Counted from the stretch's first letter, positions 19,230-28,815 are shown. The stretch: DNA of 64,000 nucleotides from Streptomyces sp. NBC_01296 (GCF_035984415.1 NZ_CP130720.1:4464001-4528000), one strand, 5' to 3'. Notes: a model not told the origin generated them from the sequence alone. Made by a program: numbers and translations.

Positions 19230-20015
19230 TCAGCTCGGCAAACCCTCCGGGCGGCCCTGGGCGACCGTCCGGGTCTGCGTCAGCTCGGCCCACACGACCA
19301 GCCGGTGGCTGTGGCCCCATTCCGGATCGCAGGTCGTCAGCGTCAGGTACCGGCCCGGGCCCGTGAACGGCGACCTGCGCGGCACCGGGTCGACCACCCC
19401 GACGTCGGTGGGCAGTGTGCGCAGCGGCTCGCTGCGGACCGTGTACGTGTACCAGGCCGTCGCGTCCTTGAGGATCACGGCGTCGCCGGGGCGCAGCTCG
19501 GGGAAGTCCTTGAAGGGGTCGCCGTAGGTCCGCCGGTGGCCCGCCACCGAGAAGTTCCCGGCGGCGCCGAGGCTGGCCGTGCCCGCGTAGTGGCCGAGGC
19601 CCTTCTTCAGCAGCTCCGTACCGGTGCCCTCGAGGACCGGCTTGTTCCAGTCCGGGCCGAAGCGCGGGATGTACATCTCGGCGAAGGCCCGGCCCGGGGG
19701 GTACGCGGGCCCGTCCTGCGCCGGCGGGGAGGGTGCGGGCTGCGGGGCGGCCGGGCTCGCGGACGGGGCGGACGGGACGGGGGCGGCCGGGGCGGGTGCG
19801 GGGGCGGCGGCCGAGGCCCAGCGGTCGCGCATCCGCGCCATCTCCCCGTCCATGGCCCGGTCGGCCTTGACCCCGGTCCACAGCAGGACGTACGCGACGA
19901 AGAGCACGATCAGCGTGCCCGCCGTCAGGCACACCTCGCTGAAGGTCCGCACCACCAGGCGCAGGACGGCGTCACGGCGTGCTGGTCGCGGAAGAGGCAT
20001 CCAGCGGCTTCGCAT
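19230..20015 (-). CDS. class E sortase (third copy)
   Basis: This 261-aa sortase-like protein has an N-terminal membrane helix (LTAGTLIVLFVAYVLLW), a low-complexity Ala/Pro spacer (residues 70-100) and the catalytic core with His (SVAGHRRTYGD), Cys (LTLTTCDPEWG) and Arg (HSHRLVVWAEL). The Ala/Pro spacer distinguishes it from the two copies downstream. Its start overlaps the end of the DUF881 gene; ATG 20000 is an alternative start. Confidence 0.9.
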   Translation of the reverse strand: MRSRWMPLPRPARRDAVLRLVVRTFSEVCLTAGTLIVLFVAYVLLWTGVKADRAMDGEMARMRDRWASAAAPAPAPAAPVPSAPSASPAAPQPAPSPPAQDGPAYPPGRAFAEMYIPRFGPDWNKPVLEGTGTELLKKGLGHYAGTASLGAAGNFSVAGHRRTYGDPFKDFPELRPGDAVILKDATAWYTYTVRSEPLRTLPTDVGVVDPVPRRSPFTGPGRYLTLTTCDPEWGHSHRLVVWAELTQTRTVAQGRPEGLPS

Positions 20016-20760
20016 AGTGGAGGTCCACTGTGCCGGAGTACCCGGGGAGTGTCAGCTCCTTGTGCTCGTCCACTTTCCACCCGAGCCCGTACGCCGTCAC
20101 GTACAGCTGGTAGTTCTGCAGGGCCGGGGAGGCGGCGAGCGCCTTGCGCAGCGCGGCCGGGTCGCCGACCGCCGACACCTTGTACGGGGGCGAGTAGACG
20201 CGGCCCTGGAGGATCAGCGTGTTGCCCACGCAGCGCACCGCGCTGGTGGAGATCAGCCGCTGGTCCATGACCTGGATGCCCTGGGCGCCGCCCTGCCACA
20301 GGGCGTTCACCACGGCCTGGAGGTCCTGCTGGTGGATCACCAGGTCGTTGGGCTGCGGCTCGGGCACGTTGGGGATGCGAGCCGTGGCGTTCGGCGGGGC
20401 GTCGTTCAGGGTGACCGTGAGGCCCTTGCCGGACAGCGGCTCGGTGCCGGAGGCGACACGCAGGGCGGCCAGTTTCGCGTCCTCGGCCTTGGTGCTGCCG
20501 TCGTCACGCTCTGCGAGCGCGTCCACCCGGCTGCGGACGGCCGCGGTGCTCTGCTCGAGCAGCGCATTGTTCTGGCTGCGCTCGTGGATCAGGTCCGAGA
20601 GCTTGAGGAGCGAGGCGTCCGTCCGGATGTTCGTACCCTTGGACGTGTTGAAGCTGGTGACGAAGATGAGGCCGGCCAGGGCGAAAACGGCGGCGGTCAG
20701 CAGCCGGACCGGTTTGGCCCGGCGACGGGGACCCACGGAGGAGTCGTCGGAATTGCTCAA
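19972..20760 (-). CDS. DUF881 domain protein
   Basis: This is a predicted envelope protein of about 262 aa with an N-terminal membrane helix (LLTAAVFALAGLIFVTSF), a short coiled-coil segment (HERSQNNALLEQSTAAVRSRV) and the DUF881 domain (GLTVTLNDAPP, then DLVIHQQDLQAVVNALWQGGAQGIQVM). I favour the TTG start at 20760 because AAGGAG lies nine bases before it; a GTG at 20784 has no such site. It is the first gene of the sortase operon and is divergent from crgA. Confidence 0.88.
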   Translation of the reverse strand: MSNSDDSSVGPRRRAKPVRLLTAAVFALAGLIFVTSFNTSKGTNIRTDASLLKLSDLIHERSQNNALLEQSTAAVRSRVDALAERDDGSTKAEDAKLAALRVASGTEPLSGKGLTVTLNDAPPNATARIPNVPEPQPNDLVIHQQDLQAVVNALWQGGAQGIQVMDQRLISTSAVRCVGNTLILQGRVYSPPYKVSAVGDPAALRKALAASPALQNYQLYVTAYGLGWKVDEHKELTLPGYSGTVDLHYAKPLDASSATSTP

Positions 20761-20851
20761 CGTACCCTTCTCCTTCAACGCCACAGGTCCACTACGCTAA
20801 CGGACGCCCGGGGCAGGCCAGGTCCCCAGCGCATCGACAGGAGAGCCCCTC

Positions 20852-21106
20852 GTGCCGAAGTCACGTATCCGCAAGAAGGACGACTACACGCCGCCGCCGG
20901 CGAAGCAGGCGCAGACCATCAGGCTGACCAACCGCAGCTGGGTCGCCCCGGTCATGCTGGCGTTCTTCCTGATCGGTCTCGCGTGGATCGTCGTCTTCTA
21001 CGTGACCGAGACCCAGCTGCCGATCGAGGCACTGGGCAACTGGAACATCGTGGTCGGTTTCGGCTTCATCGCGGCGGGGTTCGGCGTCTCCACTCAGTGG
21101 AAGTAG
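20852..21106 (+). CDS. crgA: cell division protein CrgA
   Basis: CrgA is an 84-aa membrane protein that influences FtsZ ring formation and sporulation septation in Streptomyces. It has a basic N-terminus (PKSRIRKKDDYTPPP) and two membrane helices (VAPVMLAFFLIGLAWIVVFYV and NIVVGFGFIAAGFGV). It begins with GTG and has an AGGAGAG site upstream. It stands alone, divergent from the DUF881-sortase operon and followed by the DnaA-box spacer. Confidence 0.97.
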   Translation: MPKSRIRKKDDYTPPPAKQAQTIRLTNRSWVAPVMLAFFLIGLAWIVVFYVTETQLPIEALGNWNIVVGFGFIAAGFGVSTQWK

Positions 21107-21169
21107 CCGGGCCCGGTCCGAGCGCCGACAAGCACAGGCGCACCGGGTCCGACAAGCTCTCCCCATGAG

Positions 21170-21221
21170 TTATCCACAGCGTCATCCACACCTGAGGAAA
21201 AGACAGAAGATCTGTGGATAA
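21170..21221. promoter_or_regulatory. inverted pair of perfect DnaA boxes outside oriC
   Basis: TTATCCACA lies at 21170-21178 on the plus strand and again on the minus strand at 21213-21221. A one-mismatch copy (TCATCCACA) lies between them at 21182-21190. They sit in the 142-base spacer between the convergent crgA and rhomboid genes, about 17 kb from oriC. The spacer follows two gene ends, so promoter control is less likely than a DnaA-titrating or topological role. Confidence 0.75.
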
Positions 21222-21248
21222 CCCTGTGGAGTGTTGACGCCGGTGTGA

Positions 21249-22124
21249 TCAGGTGAGTTCGGCCGTACGGATCAGGACCACCGCCGCTGCCAGCAGGAAT
21301 GCCGCCGCGCAGGTCCCCCACTGGACGAGCGTGCGCTTCCTGCCGGCGGCCGGTCCCACCATGCCCAGACCGACCAGCAGGCCGGTCACCAGGCCGCCGA
21401 TGTGGGCCTGCCAGGACACGGACAGGCTGCCGCCGAAGGGCACGAAGGTCAGCACCAGCATGAGCACGACCATGGTGATCACCGGCCGCATCTCGTAGCG
21501 CAGCCGGCGCACCAGGACGACGGTGGCGCCGAGCAGGCCGAAGATGGCGCCGGAGGCGCCGAGGGTCGGTGTGTTCGGAGCGGTCAGCAGATAGACGAGG
21601 GCGCTTGCGCCCAGGCCCGACAACAGGAAGACGGCGAGGTAGCGGGCCCGGCCCAGGGCCGCTTCCAGCGGGCCGCCGATCACCCACAGGGCCAGCATGT
21701 TGCCCGCGATGTGCCACCACTCCACGTGCAGGAACACCGAGGTCAGCAGCCGGTGGTACTGGCCGGTGGAGACGCCCTCGACAGGACCGCCGAAGTACTC
21801 GACGTACCGCCCGAGCAGCTCCAGCTGGACGACGACCGCCGGCGCGAGCTGCCCCACCAGGAACACCGCGACGTTGATCCCGATGAGGATCTTGGTGACG
21901 AGGTGGGGATCGGCGGCCACCACCCCGCCCGCCACGGTGCGCGGCGCGTTCGCTGCCGGGCCGTGGCCGGTGCCGGAGCCGTCACGGACGCATTCGGGGC
22001 ACTGGAAGCCGACCGAGGCGCTGATCATGCACTCGGGGCAGATGGGCCGCTCGCAGCGCGTGCAGCGGATCCCCGTGTCGCGGTCCGGGTGGCGGTAGCA
22101 GCCCGGCAGACGGTCGGTGTCCAT
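21249..22124 (-). CDS. rhomboid-family intramembrane serine protease with N-terminal zinc ribbon
   Basis: This 291-aa protein has an N-terminal B-box-like zinc-binding region (CYRHPDRDTGIRCTRCERPICPECM, then CPEC; shown in parts as ligands at residues 9-45) followed by six or more membrane helices. The rhomboid catalytic Ser is in GASGAIFG and the His in SWQAHIGG; HVEWWHIAGNM matches the family helix 2. Substrates are unknown. It is convergent with crgA. Confidence 0.92.
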   Translation of the reverse strand: MDTDRLPGCYRHPDRDTGIRCTRCERPICPECMISASVGFQCPECVRDGSGTGHGPAANAPRTVAGGVVAADPHLVTKILIGINVAVFLVGQLAPAVVVQLELLGRYVEYFGGPVEGVSTGQYHRLLTSVFLHVEWWHIAGNMLALWVIGGPLEAALGRARYLAVFLLSGLGASALVYLLTAPNTPTLGASGAIFGLLGATVVLVRRLRYEMRPVITMVVLMLVLTFVPFGGSLSVSWQAHIGGLVTGLLVGLGMVGPAAGRKRTLVQWGTCAAAFLLAAAVVLIRTAELT

Positions 22125-22230
22125 CGGTCCCCTCGATCAGCGGCGGGGGCAGGGCGTGCACCCCGCCGGTCCGGTACACATCCAGGACGGACGGGCGGGG
22201 CGGAAAGGTTCCCGGGGGCGCGGCCGCCGG

Positions 22231-22758
22231 TCAGCGCTTCTCGACGACGACGGACTGGATGATCACGTCGTCGAGGGGGCGCTCGGTGCGCGGGTTCGTC
22301 CGCAGGCCGGCGATGTCGTCGACGACCTTCTGGCTGGCCTTGCCGGTGACCTCGCCGAAGATGGTGTGCTTGCGGGTCAGCCAGGCGGTGGGGGCGACGG
22401 TGATGAAGAACTGGGACCCGTTGGTGCCCGGGCCGGCGTTGGCCATGGCGAGCAGGTACGGCTTGGTGAAGGCCAGGTCGGGGTGGAACTCGTCGGCGAA
22501 CCGGTAGCCCGGGCCGCCGGTGCCGTTGCCGAGCGGGTCGCCGCCCTGGATCATGAAACCGCTGATGACGCGGTGGAAGACAGTGCCGTCGTACAGCGGA
22601 TCGGTGGTCTTCTGGCCGTCGGTGGGACGGGTCCATTCGCGGGCGCCCGTGGCCAGCTCCACGAAGTTCTTGACCGTCTTCGGGGCGAAGTTCGCCAGCA
22701 GCTCGATCTCGATGTCGCCGTGGTTGGTCTTCAGGGTGGCGTAGAGCTTCTCGGCCAC
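22231..22758 (-). CDS. cyclophilin-type peptidyl-prolyl isomerase
   Basis: This 175-aa cytoplasmic isomerase has the cyclophilin motifs NFVELATG, FHRVISGFMIQGGDP, GSQFFITVAPTAWL and FGEVTG. I chose GTG 22758, which has GGAAGG seven bases upstream, over in-frame ATGs at 22773 and 22779. It lies downstream of the divergent DUF5324 promoter and upstream of the rhomboid gene on the same strand. Confidence 0.94.
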   Translation of the reverse strand: MAEKLYATLKTNHGDIEIELLANFAPKTVKNFVELATGAREWTRPTDGQKTTDPLYDGTVFHRVISGFMIQGGDPLGNGTGGPGYRFADEFHPDLAFTKPYLLAMANAGPGTNGSQFFITVAPTAWLTRKHTIFGEVTGKASQKVVDDIAGLRTNPRTERPLDDVIIQSVVVEKR

Positions 22759-22933
22759 GGATCTGCCTTCCATAGTCATCACTGTCGGTTCCAGATCCTC
22801 CCACGGAGGGCTGCACGGCACAGAAATCCTCCACCCGTATGCCCTGTCACGCATGCCGCTCGACGGTATGGCAGGCATGATCCGACAAAGGGTGGAAAGG
22901 TGAACTGTGTCCGCCACCGAGGAGGAGGATCCC

Positions 22934-23626
22934 GTGACCCGCAAGGACAGCGTGCACCTGGCCGCCGAAAGCGCCAGGGACACGGTCAAGCACGCAGCGG
23001 AAGTGGTGGCGCCGTACGCAGCAACCGCCAGGGAAGCCGCCGTGCACTACGCGACCGAGGCGAACGAGCGGCTGGCACCGAAGGTGTCGTACGCGACCGC
23101 CGAGGCGGCACGGCAGGCCCGTACGGCGTACGACTGCCATCTGCATCCGCGGATGAAGGCGGCGCGCGCGCACGTGCCGCCGAACGTCGACCGGGCGGCG
23201 ACCATGGCGGTGCACCACACGCGCCGGGCGGCGCGCCAGGCGGCCGACTACACGCAGCCGAGGCTCGAGAGCGCGCTGGCGGCGGCCCAGCCGGTGGCCG
23301 AAGAGGCCGCGTCACGGTCGACGGCGGCCCTGGCGGCGCTGCGCGGCCAGGTGTCGGCCAAGGAAGTGCAGAAGCTGGTCAGGCGCAACGAGCGGCGGGC
23401 CTGCACCGGCCGGGCGCTGAAGTGGGTGGCGGTGATCGGCGCCGTGGCCGCCGGCGCGTACATGGCGTGGCGGTGGTGGGACCAGCAGTCGAACCCGGAC
23501 TGGCTCGTCGAGCCGCCGGCGGCCACGGAGCTGTCCCGGGAGCGCGAACAGGCCAGCTTCGACGACGAGCTGGCGGCGAAGGAGCGCGAGAGCGGGTCCG
23601 GCCCGGCGGACGAGAACCCGATGTAG
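22934..23626 (+). CDS. DUF5324 family membrane-associated protein
   Basis: This 230-aa Ala/Arg-rich protein is mostly long helices with regular Ala and His spacing (residues 1-150) and contains a single membrane helix (WVAVIGAVAAGAYMAWRWW) followed by an acidic tail. It matches the DUF5324 family of streptomycetes, of unknown function. I chose GTG 22934 because GAGGAGGAGG lies directly upstream; GTG 22907 is a weaker alternative. Confidence 0.8.
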   Translation: MTRKDSVHLAAESARDTVKHAAEVVAPYAATAREAAVHYATEANERLAPKVSYATAEAARQARTAYDCHLHPRMKAARAHVPPNVDRAATMAVHHTRRAARQAADYTQPRLESALAAAQPVAEEAASRSTAALAALRGQVSAKEVQKLVRRNERRACTGRALKWVAVIGAVAAGAYMAWRWWDQQSNPDWLVEPPAATELSREREQASFDDELAAKERESGSGPADENPM

Positions 23627-23660
23627 CCGGCAGGCGCCCGGCACGGACGGCAGGAGCAGG

Positions 23661-23697
23661 CGGGAGGGCCCGGATCCGGTGGATCCGGGCCCTCCCG
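23661..23697. terminator. hairpin terminator, convergent
   Basis: A perfect 17-bp stem (23661-23677 with 23681-23697) closes a 3-base loop between the DUF5324 and LysM genes, which converge here. Confidence 0.88.
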
Positions 23698-23717
23698 CCG
23701 TTCCTGCCCTCGCGCGG

Positions 23718-24164
23718 CTAGCGGGGGAGGGTGAGCACCTGCCCCGGGCGGAGCAGTTCGGGGTTGGAGCCGATGACGCCCCTGTTCATGGCGTACAGCT
23801 CGCGCCAGCGGGCCTCGTTGCCCAGCTCCCGGCGGGCGATCGAGGAGAGCGAGTCGCCGGCCCGCACGGTGTACATGAGCTGCGCGGCGGTCGGCGCGGG
23901 CCCCGAGGCCGGGGCCGCGGGAACCGCCTTGTGGGCGGCGGACGCCGGGGTCGGGGTGTACGGCGAGTGGGGCGCCGCGGCGGGCTTCGGCGGAACCGGT
24001 GCGGCCTTCGGCGGAGCCGCGGCGGCCATCCGCTCGGCGGCGGCCTTGGTGGCCGAGACGCCGTCGCTGTACTTCGACGCGTAGTCGGCGGACGAGGCCG
24101 CCGCTGCCTTCTCGGCGGCCTCGTGTTTCTTCTTGTCGGACTTGAGGAAGTCGAAGAGTCCCAT
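23718..24164 (-). CDS. LysM domain protein without export signal
   Basis: This 148-aa protein begins MGLFDFLKSDKKKHEAAEK, has an Ala/Pro-rich linker and ends in a complete LysM domain (YTVRAGDSLSSIARRELG, LYAMNRGVIGSNPELLRPGQVLTLPR). LysM domains bind peptidoglycan or chitin sugars, yet there is no signal peptide. It may be cytoplasmic, or released by lysis or an unusual route. I place the start at ATG 24164. Confidence 0.85.
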   Translation of the reverse strand: MGLFDFLKSDKKKHEAAEKAAAASSADYASKYSDGVSATKAAAERMAAAAPPKAAPVPPKPAAAPHSPYTPTPASAAHKAVPAAPASGPAPTAAQLMYTVRAGDSLSSIARRELGNEARWRELYAMNRGVIGSNPELLRPGQVLTLPR

Positions 24165-24324
24165 GTCTGTACGCCTCCGGCGGTGGTGTCGCCCCCTGGC
24201 TCGGTGCCTTCCCCCACTGTCGGACAGGAGCGGCCGCCCGGCCCTGTGACGGCGCCAACCGGGGGACACCGGGCCCGCTCGCCGCCGGGCGCCCGGGCTG
24301 CTGCCGGGCTGTTACTGTCCCCGG

Positions 24325-24849
24325 ATGCCCGAGCTCACCTTCCCCTCCCCCCGGCTGCACGCCTCCTGGCTCGCCGCCCGCGAGGAATGGGGTCCCGACG
24401 CCCACATGGACGGAGCCGGCCTCGGCTCCGACGACGACGTCGACAGCGCCGAGGGCTTCGCCGCCTGGACCGAGCGACTGCGCCTGTACGGGGACCGCAC
24501 GGTCCCGGTCGAGCAGGGCCGCGTCCACGCCACGTACTGGTGGATCGCCGAGGGCGACACCTATCTGGGCGCCATCGACCTGCGCCACTACCTGAACGGG
24601 TTCCTCCTCGACGCCGGCGGCCACATCGGCTACGGCGTGCGGCCCTCCGCCCGCCGCCGCGGCCTGGCCGGCTGGGCCCTGCGCGCGGTCCTGCACGAGG
24701 CCCGGATCATGGGAATGGACCGGGTCCTGCTGACGTGCGACCCGGACAACACGGGGTCCGTGCGCACGATCGAGCGCGGCGGCGGCGTCCTCGAGGACGT
24801 CCGCGAGACGCTCATCGGCCCCAAGCGCCGCTACTGGATCGACCTCTAG
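24325..24849 (+). CDS. GNAT-family N-acetyltransferase
   Basis: This 174-aa protein has the acetyl-CoA binding motif A region IGYGVRPSARRRGLAGWALR, followed by a GMDRVLLTCDPDNTGSVRTIE segment typical of this GNAT subgroup. The acceptor substrate is unknown. It is a monocistronic unit divergent from the LysM gene and followed by a hairpin. Confidence 0.9.
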   Translation: MPELTFPSPRLHASWLAAREEWGPDAHMDGAGLGSDDDVDSAEGFAAWTERLRLYGDRTVPVEQGRVHATYWWIAEGDTYLGAIDLRHYLNGFLLDAGGHIGYGVRPSARRRGLAGWALRAVLHEARIMGMDRVLLTCDPDNTGSVRTIERGGGVLEDVRETLIGPKRRYWIDL

Positions 24850-24884
24850 CAGCGGCCGCGCGCGGTCGCCCCAGCCCGCACGAA

Positions 24885-24924
24885 GAGGCCCCCTGGCCGG
24901 CGTTTCCGCTGGCCAGGGGGCCTC
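24885..24924. terminator. hairpin terminator between GNAT gene and tRNA-Ala
   Basis: A 14-bp stem (GAGGCCCCCTGGCC with GGCCAGGGGGCCTC) closes a 12-base loop. It serves both the GNAT transcript on the plus strand and tRNA-Ala on the minus strand. Confidence 0.85.
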
Positions 24925-24932
24925 TGATGCTG

Positions 24933-25005
24933 TGGAGCTTAGGAGATTCGAACTCCTGACATCTGCCTTGCAAAGGCAGCGCTCTACCAACTGAGCTAAA
25001 GCCCC
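24933..25005 (-). tRNA. tRNA-Ala (TGC)
   Basis: The minus strand shows acceptor GGGGCTT/AAGCTCC (one G-U type pair), D arm GCTCAGTTGGTAGAGC, anticodon loop TTTGCAA with anticodon TGC, and T arm AGGAGTTCGAATCTCCT. The discriminator is A and CCA is not encoded. Confidence 0.95.
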
Positions 25006-25169
25006 GAAACGGTGGACGCGACCGTCTCCCGCGAAGGAGTGGCCGTTCCGCAGAACAGAGTACCGGGTGTACCCCCGCATCTCGCAAAATGATAGGGACT
25101 CCCGCCCTGCGACCACTCTCCGTAAGATGCTCGCGAGGTTCGCACCAGCGAAGTAGGGGAGTAGTAAGA

Positions 25170-25718
25170 GTGGACGCTGTACAGCAAGAGGCCACGGCCA
25201 GAGCCCGGGAACTCCAGCGCAGTTGGTACGGGGAGCCGCTCGGCGCCCTCTTCCGCCGGCTCATAGATGACCTCGGCTTGAACCAGGCCCGCCTCGCTGC
25301 CGTCCTCGGCCTGTCCGCGCCCATGCTCTCCCAGCTGATGAGCGGCCAGCGGGCCAAGATCGGGAACCCGGCCGTGGTCCAGCGCGTCCAGGCGCTCCAG
25401 GACCTCGCCGGCCAGGTGGCGGACGGAAGCGTGAGCGCGGCCGAGGCCACCGACCGGATGGACGAGATCAAGAAGACCCAGGGAGGCTCCGTCCTCAGCA
25501 ACAGCGGCCAGACCACCACCGGTTCCGGCGCGCCGACCGTCAAGCGCGTCGTCCGGGAGATCCAGTCGCTGCTGCGCTCGGTCTCCGCGGCCGGCGACAT
25601 CATCGACGCGGCCGAGTCCCTCGCCCCCAGCCATCCGGAACTGGCAGAGTTCCTCCGGGTCTACGGCGCGGGCCGCACCGCGGACGCGGTCGCCCACTAC
25701 GAGTCGCACCAGAACTGA
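25170..25718 (+). CDS. XRE-like helix-turn-helix DNA-binding protein
   Basis: This 182-aa protein has an HTH near residues 30-60 (LNQARLAAVLGLSAPMLSQLMSGQRAKIG) followed by a helical region and a C-terminal segment with HPELAEFLRVYGAGRTADAVAHYESHQ. GTG 25170 has AGGGGAG eight bases upstream. It lies 33 bases before a Ser/Thr kinase gene and is probably co-transcribed, so it may be a substrate or controller of the kinase. Confidence 0.87.
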   Translation: MDAVQQEATARARELQRSWYGEPLGALFRRLIDDLGLNQARLAAVLGLSAPMLSQLMSGQRAKIGNPAVVQRVQALQDLAGQVADGSVSAAEATDRMDEIKKTQGGSVLSNSGQTTTGSGAPTVKRVVREIQSLLRSVSAAGDIIDAAESLAPSHPELAEFLRVYGAGRTADAVAHYESHQN

Positions 25719-25751
25719 CACGACGGACGGGTACGGGGGACGGGCGCAGCG

Positions 25752-27017
<1,266 letters not shown>

Positions 27018-27034
27018 GGGCCCCCGGGGGAGGA

Positions 27035-28339
27035 CTACCCGCTCCGGCCCCGCCGGGCCAGCAGGATCCAGCCGCCGAGCACCAGCAGCAGCGCCGTCCC
27101 GGCGGCGAAGCCCGCGCCGGCCACCACCCGCATCACCGAGCGGCTGCCGGCCGCCTCCGTGGCCTCGGGTGCGGTGAGCCCGTCCTTGGCCGCGGCCCGG
27201 TCGTCGGCGCCGACCCCGAATCCGGCGGCGGTCAGGCTCTCCTTGTACGCGGGCGCCTTGGCCGGGCCGCCGGTGACGTCCATGCGCAGGGTCAGCGGCA
27301 CGGGGCTCGCGCCCTCGGTGAACTCGGCGACCTTCCCGCCCAGGGTCACGGCGATGTAGTACCAGCCGGCCACCCGGGCCCCGCGCACCCCGTCGGTGTC
27401 CGAGAAGCGGTTCTCGTAGGCCACCGGGGCCGTCTTCGGCAGGGTGACGCCCGCCTGCTTGCCGCTGTAGGAGATGTCCTTGTCCGTGACCAGGCTCCGG
27501 TACGGGCTGTAGAGCGAGACGGTGAGCCCGTTGGAGGCGGACCCGTACGGCTTGGTCATCCTGGCGTCGGCGAGCTCGGCGCTGAGTCCCAACTGCTGCC
27601 CCCAGTCCAGCGGTACCCGGTAGAAGCGGGTCTGCCCGGGCCGCAGGTCGTCACGCCAGACCCCGCTGCCCAGGGCGCGGGCGTCGTTGAAACCGGTGCC
27701 GCCGGTCCGCGCCACCGGCTCGGTGCCGGGCAGCGTCGGCGAGGCCGAGGGCCAGACGCTGGGCGCGGTGGCGGGGGCGCTGCCCGTGGCGAGGCCGGGC
27801 TCGCGCTGGAGCAGGAGTTCCACCGGCCACGCGCTCTGGTCGGAGTCCTTCGCTGCGGTGCGGGTGACCTTGGCGAAGTAGACCCCGGCGCCCTGGCATT
27901 CGGCGTCCTCCTCGAGCCGCCGTACGGCGACCGCGCCGAGCGGGACGGGGTCGTAGCCGAAGCCGGCCCGGCCGGGGTTGTTCGGGCAGCGCGCGCCCTC
28001 CTTGGTCATGACCGCGACCTCGAGGCCGTCGCCGTATCCGACCTTGGCCCCGCGCGGGGGCTGGAGCACCGCGGAGAAGTACACGCTGGAGGCGTCGTCG
28101 AGGTTGAGCCGGTAGACGCGCTCGCCCGGGGCCAGGGTGTCCGCGTAGACCTGCCCGGGCGCCACGAGCGGGGCGTCCGCACTGCTGGCCTTGCCCTCGA
28201 TCTTCTTGGCGCCCGGGGCGCCCTGGTACGCCGGCAGCGGCTGCGAGGGCGCCGTGGCGGCCTGCACCGCCCCCGGCAGGCCCGTGGCCAGCCCCAGGGC
28301 CGCCGCCCCCACCAGCACCGTCTTCCGTACCCGAGCCAT
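27035..28339 (-). CDS. predicted secreted, membrane-anchored protein of unknown function
   Basis: This protein of about 434 aa has an N-terminal signal peptide (VRKTVLVGAAALGLATGLPGAVQAA), a large extracytoplasmic part with two similar beta-rich segments, and a C-terminal membrane helix (GAGFAAGTALLLVLGGWILLARR). The internal similarity is between PGQVYADTLAPGERVYRLNLDD and RPGQTRFYRVPLDWG. The layout suggests a cell-surface protein. I do not recognise a named family. ATG 28339 is chosen over an upstream Met because the signal peptide then has normal length and GGGTGG precedes it. Confidence 0.75.
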   Translation of the reverse strand: MARVRKTVLVGAAALGLATGLPGAVQAATAPSQPLPAYQGAPGAKKIEGKASSADAPLVAPGQVYADTLAPGERVYRLNLDDASSVYFSAVLQPPRGAKVGYGDGLEVAVMTKEGARCPNNPGRAGFGYDPVPLGAVAVRRLEEDAECQGAGVYFAKVTRTAAKDSDQSAWPVELLLQREPGLATGSAPATAPSVWPSASPTLPGTEPVARTGGTGFNDARALGSGVWRDDLRPGQTRFYRVPLDWGQQLGLSAELADARMTKPYGSASNGLTVSLYSPYRSLVTDKDISYSGKQAGVTLPKTAPVAYENRFSDTDGVRGARVAGWYYIAVTLGGKVAEFTEGASPVPLTLRMDVTGGPAKAPAYKESLTAAGFGVGADDRAAAKDGLTAPEATEAAGSRSVMRVVAGAGFAAGTALLLVLGGWILLARRGRSG

Positions 28340-28411
28340 CACGCCCACCCCGATTTTGCTAGCGCAAGCCAAATCTTTGCATAACGTAACTTTTTGTCAC
28401 AGAACAGCACA

Positions 28412-28441
28412 AAGCCCCGGCCGCAGCGGCAGCCGGGGCTT
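28412..28441. terminator. hairpin terminator for the DLW-39 gene
   Basis: A 10-bp stem AAGCCCCGGC/GCCGGGGCTT closes a 10-base loop just downstream of the DLW-39 stop on the minus strand. Confidence 0.8.
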
Positions 28442-28461
28442 CATGAGATCAGCCTTGGGTC

Positions 28462-28596
28462 TCACACACCGGAACCGGAAGGCACGGAGTCAGTTGCCTC
28501 CGTCCACAGGTCCTGCTCGGCGCGGTCCGCCTGGATCTGGCGGTACACGAGGAGCCCGCCGATGGCGGCCAGTGCGACCAGGAGCAGCTTCTTCAC
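28462..28596 (-). CDS. DLW-39 family small membrane protein
   Basis: This protein of about 44 aa starts VKKLLLVALAAIGGLLVYRQ and continues QADRAEQDLWTEATDSVP. The hydrophobic N-terminus is a membrane helix and the DLW motif gives the family its name. It is common near gyrA in streptomycetes; its function is unknown. GTG 28596 follows a GACGAGG site. A longer in-frame reading upstream has no support. Confidence 0.88.
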   Translation of the reverse strand: MKKLLLVALAAIGGLLVYRQIQADRAEQDLWTEATDSVPSGSGV

Positions 28597-28698
28597 CGCG
28601 CGACCTCGTCTTTCATTGACGTTGGGGACTTCTGACGGCCAACAATACACACGCACCGATACCGTTCGGTGACCTGGGAAGGGCTCAACTGGCCCTAC

Positions 28699-28737
28699 GA
28701 AGAAGACCCCCAGGCCGGTGGCCTGGGGGTCTTCTTC
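28699..28737 (-). terminator. terminator of tRNA-Ile
   Basis: A perfect 18-bp stem (28699-28716 with 28720-28737) with a 3-base loop lies directly downstream of tRNA-Ile and ends in a T-rich CTTCTTC on the reading strand. Confidence 0.9.
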
Positions 28738-28741
28738 ACTG

Positions 28742-28815
28742 TGGGGCTAACAGGATTTGAACCTGTGGCCTCATCCTTATCAGGGATGCGCTCTAACCAA
28801 CTGAGCTATAGCCCC
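28742..28815 (-). tRNA. tRNA-Ile (GAT)
   Basis: On the minus strand the acceptor GGGGCTA/TAGCCCC, D arm GCTCAGTTGGTTAGAGC, anticodon stem CATCC/GGATG with loop CTGATAA (anticodon GAT) and T arm ACAGGTTCAAATCCTGT are complete. CCA is not encoded. Confidence 0.96.
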
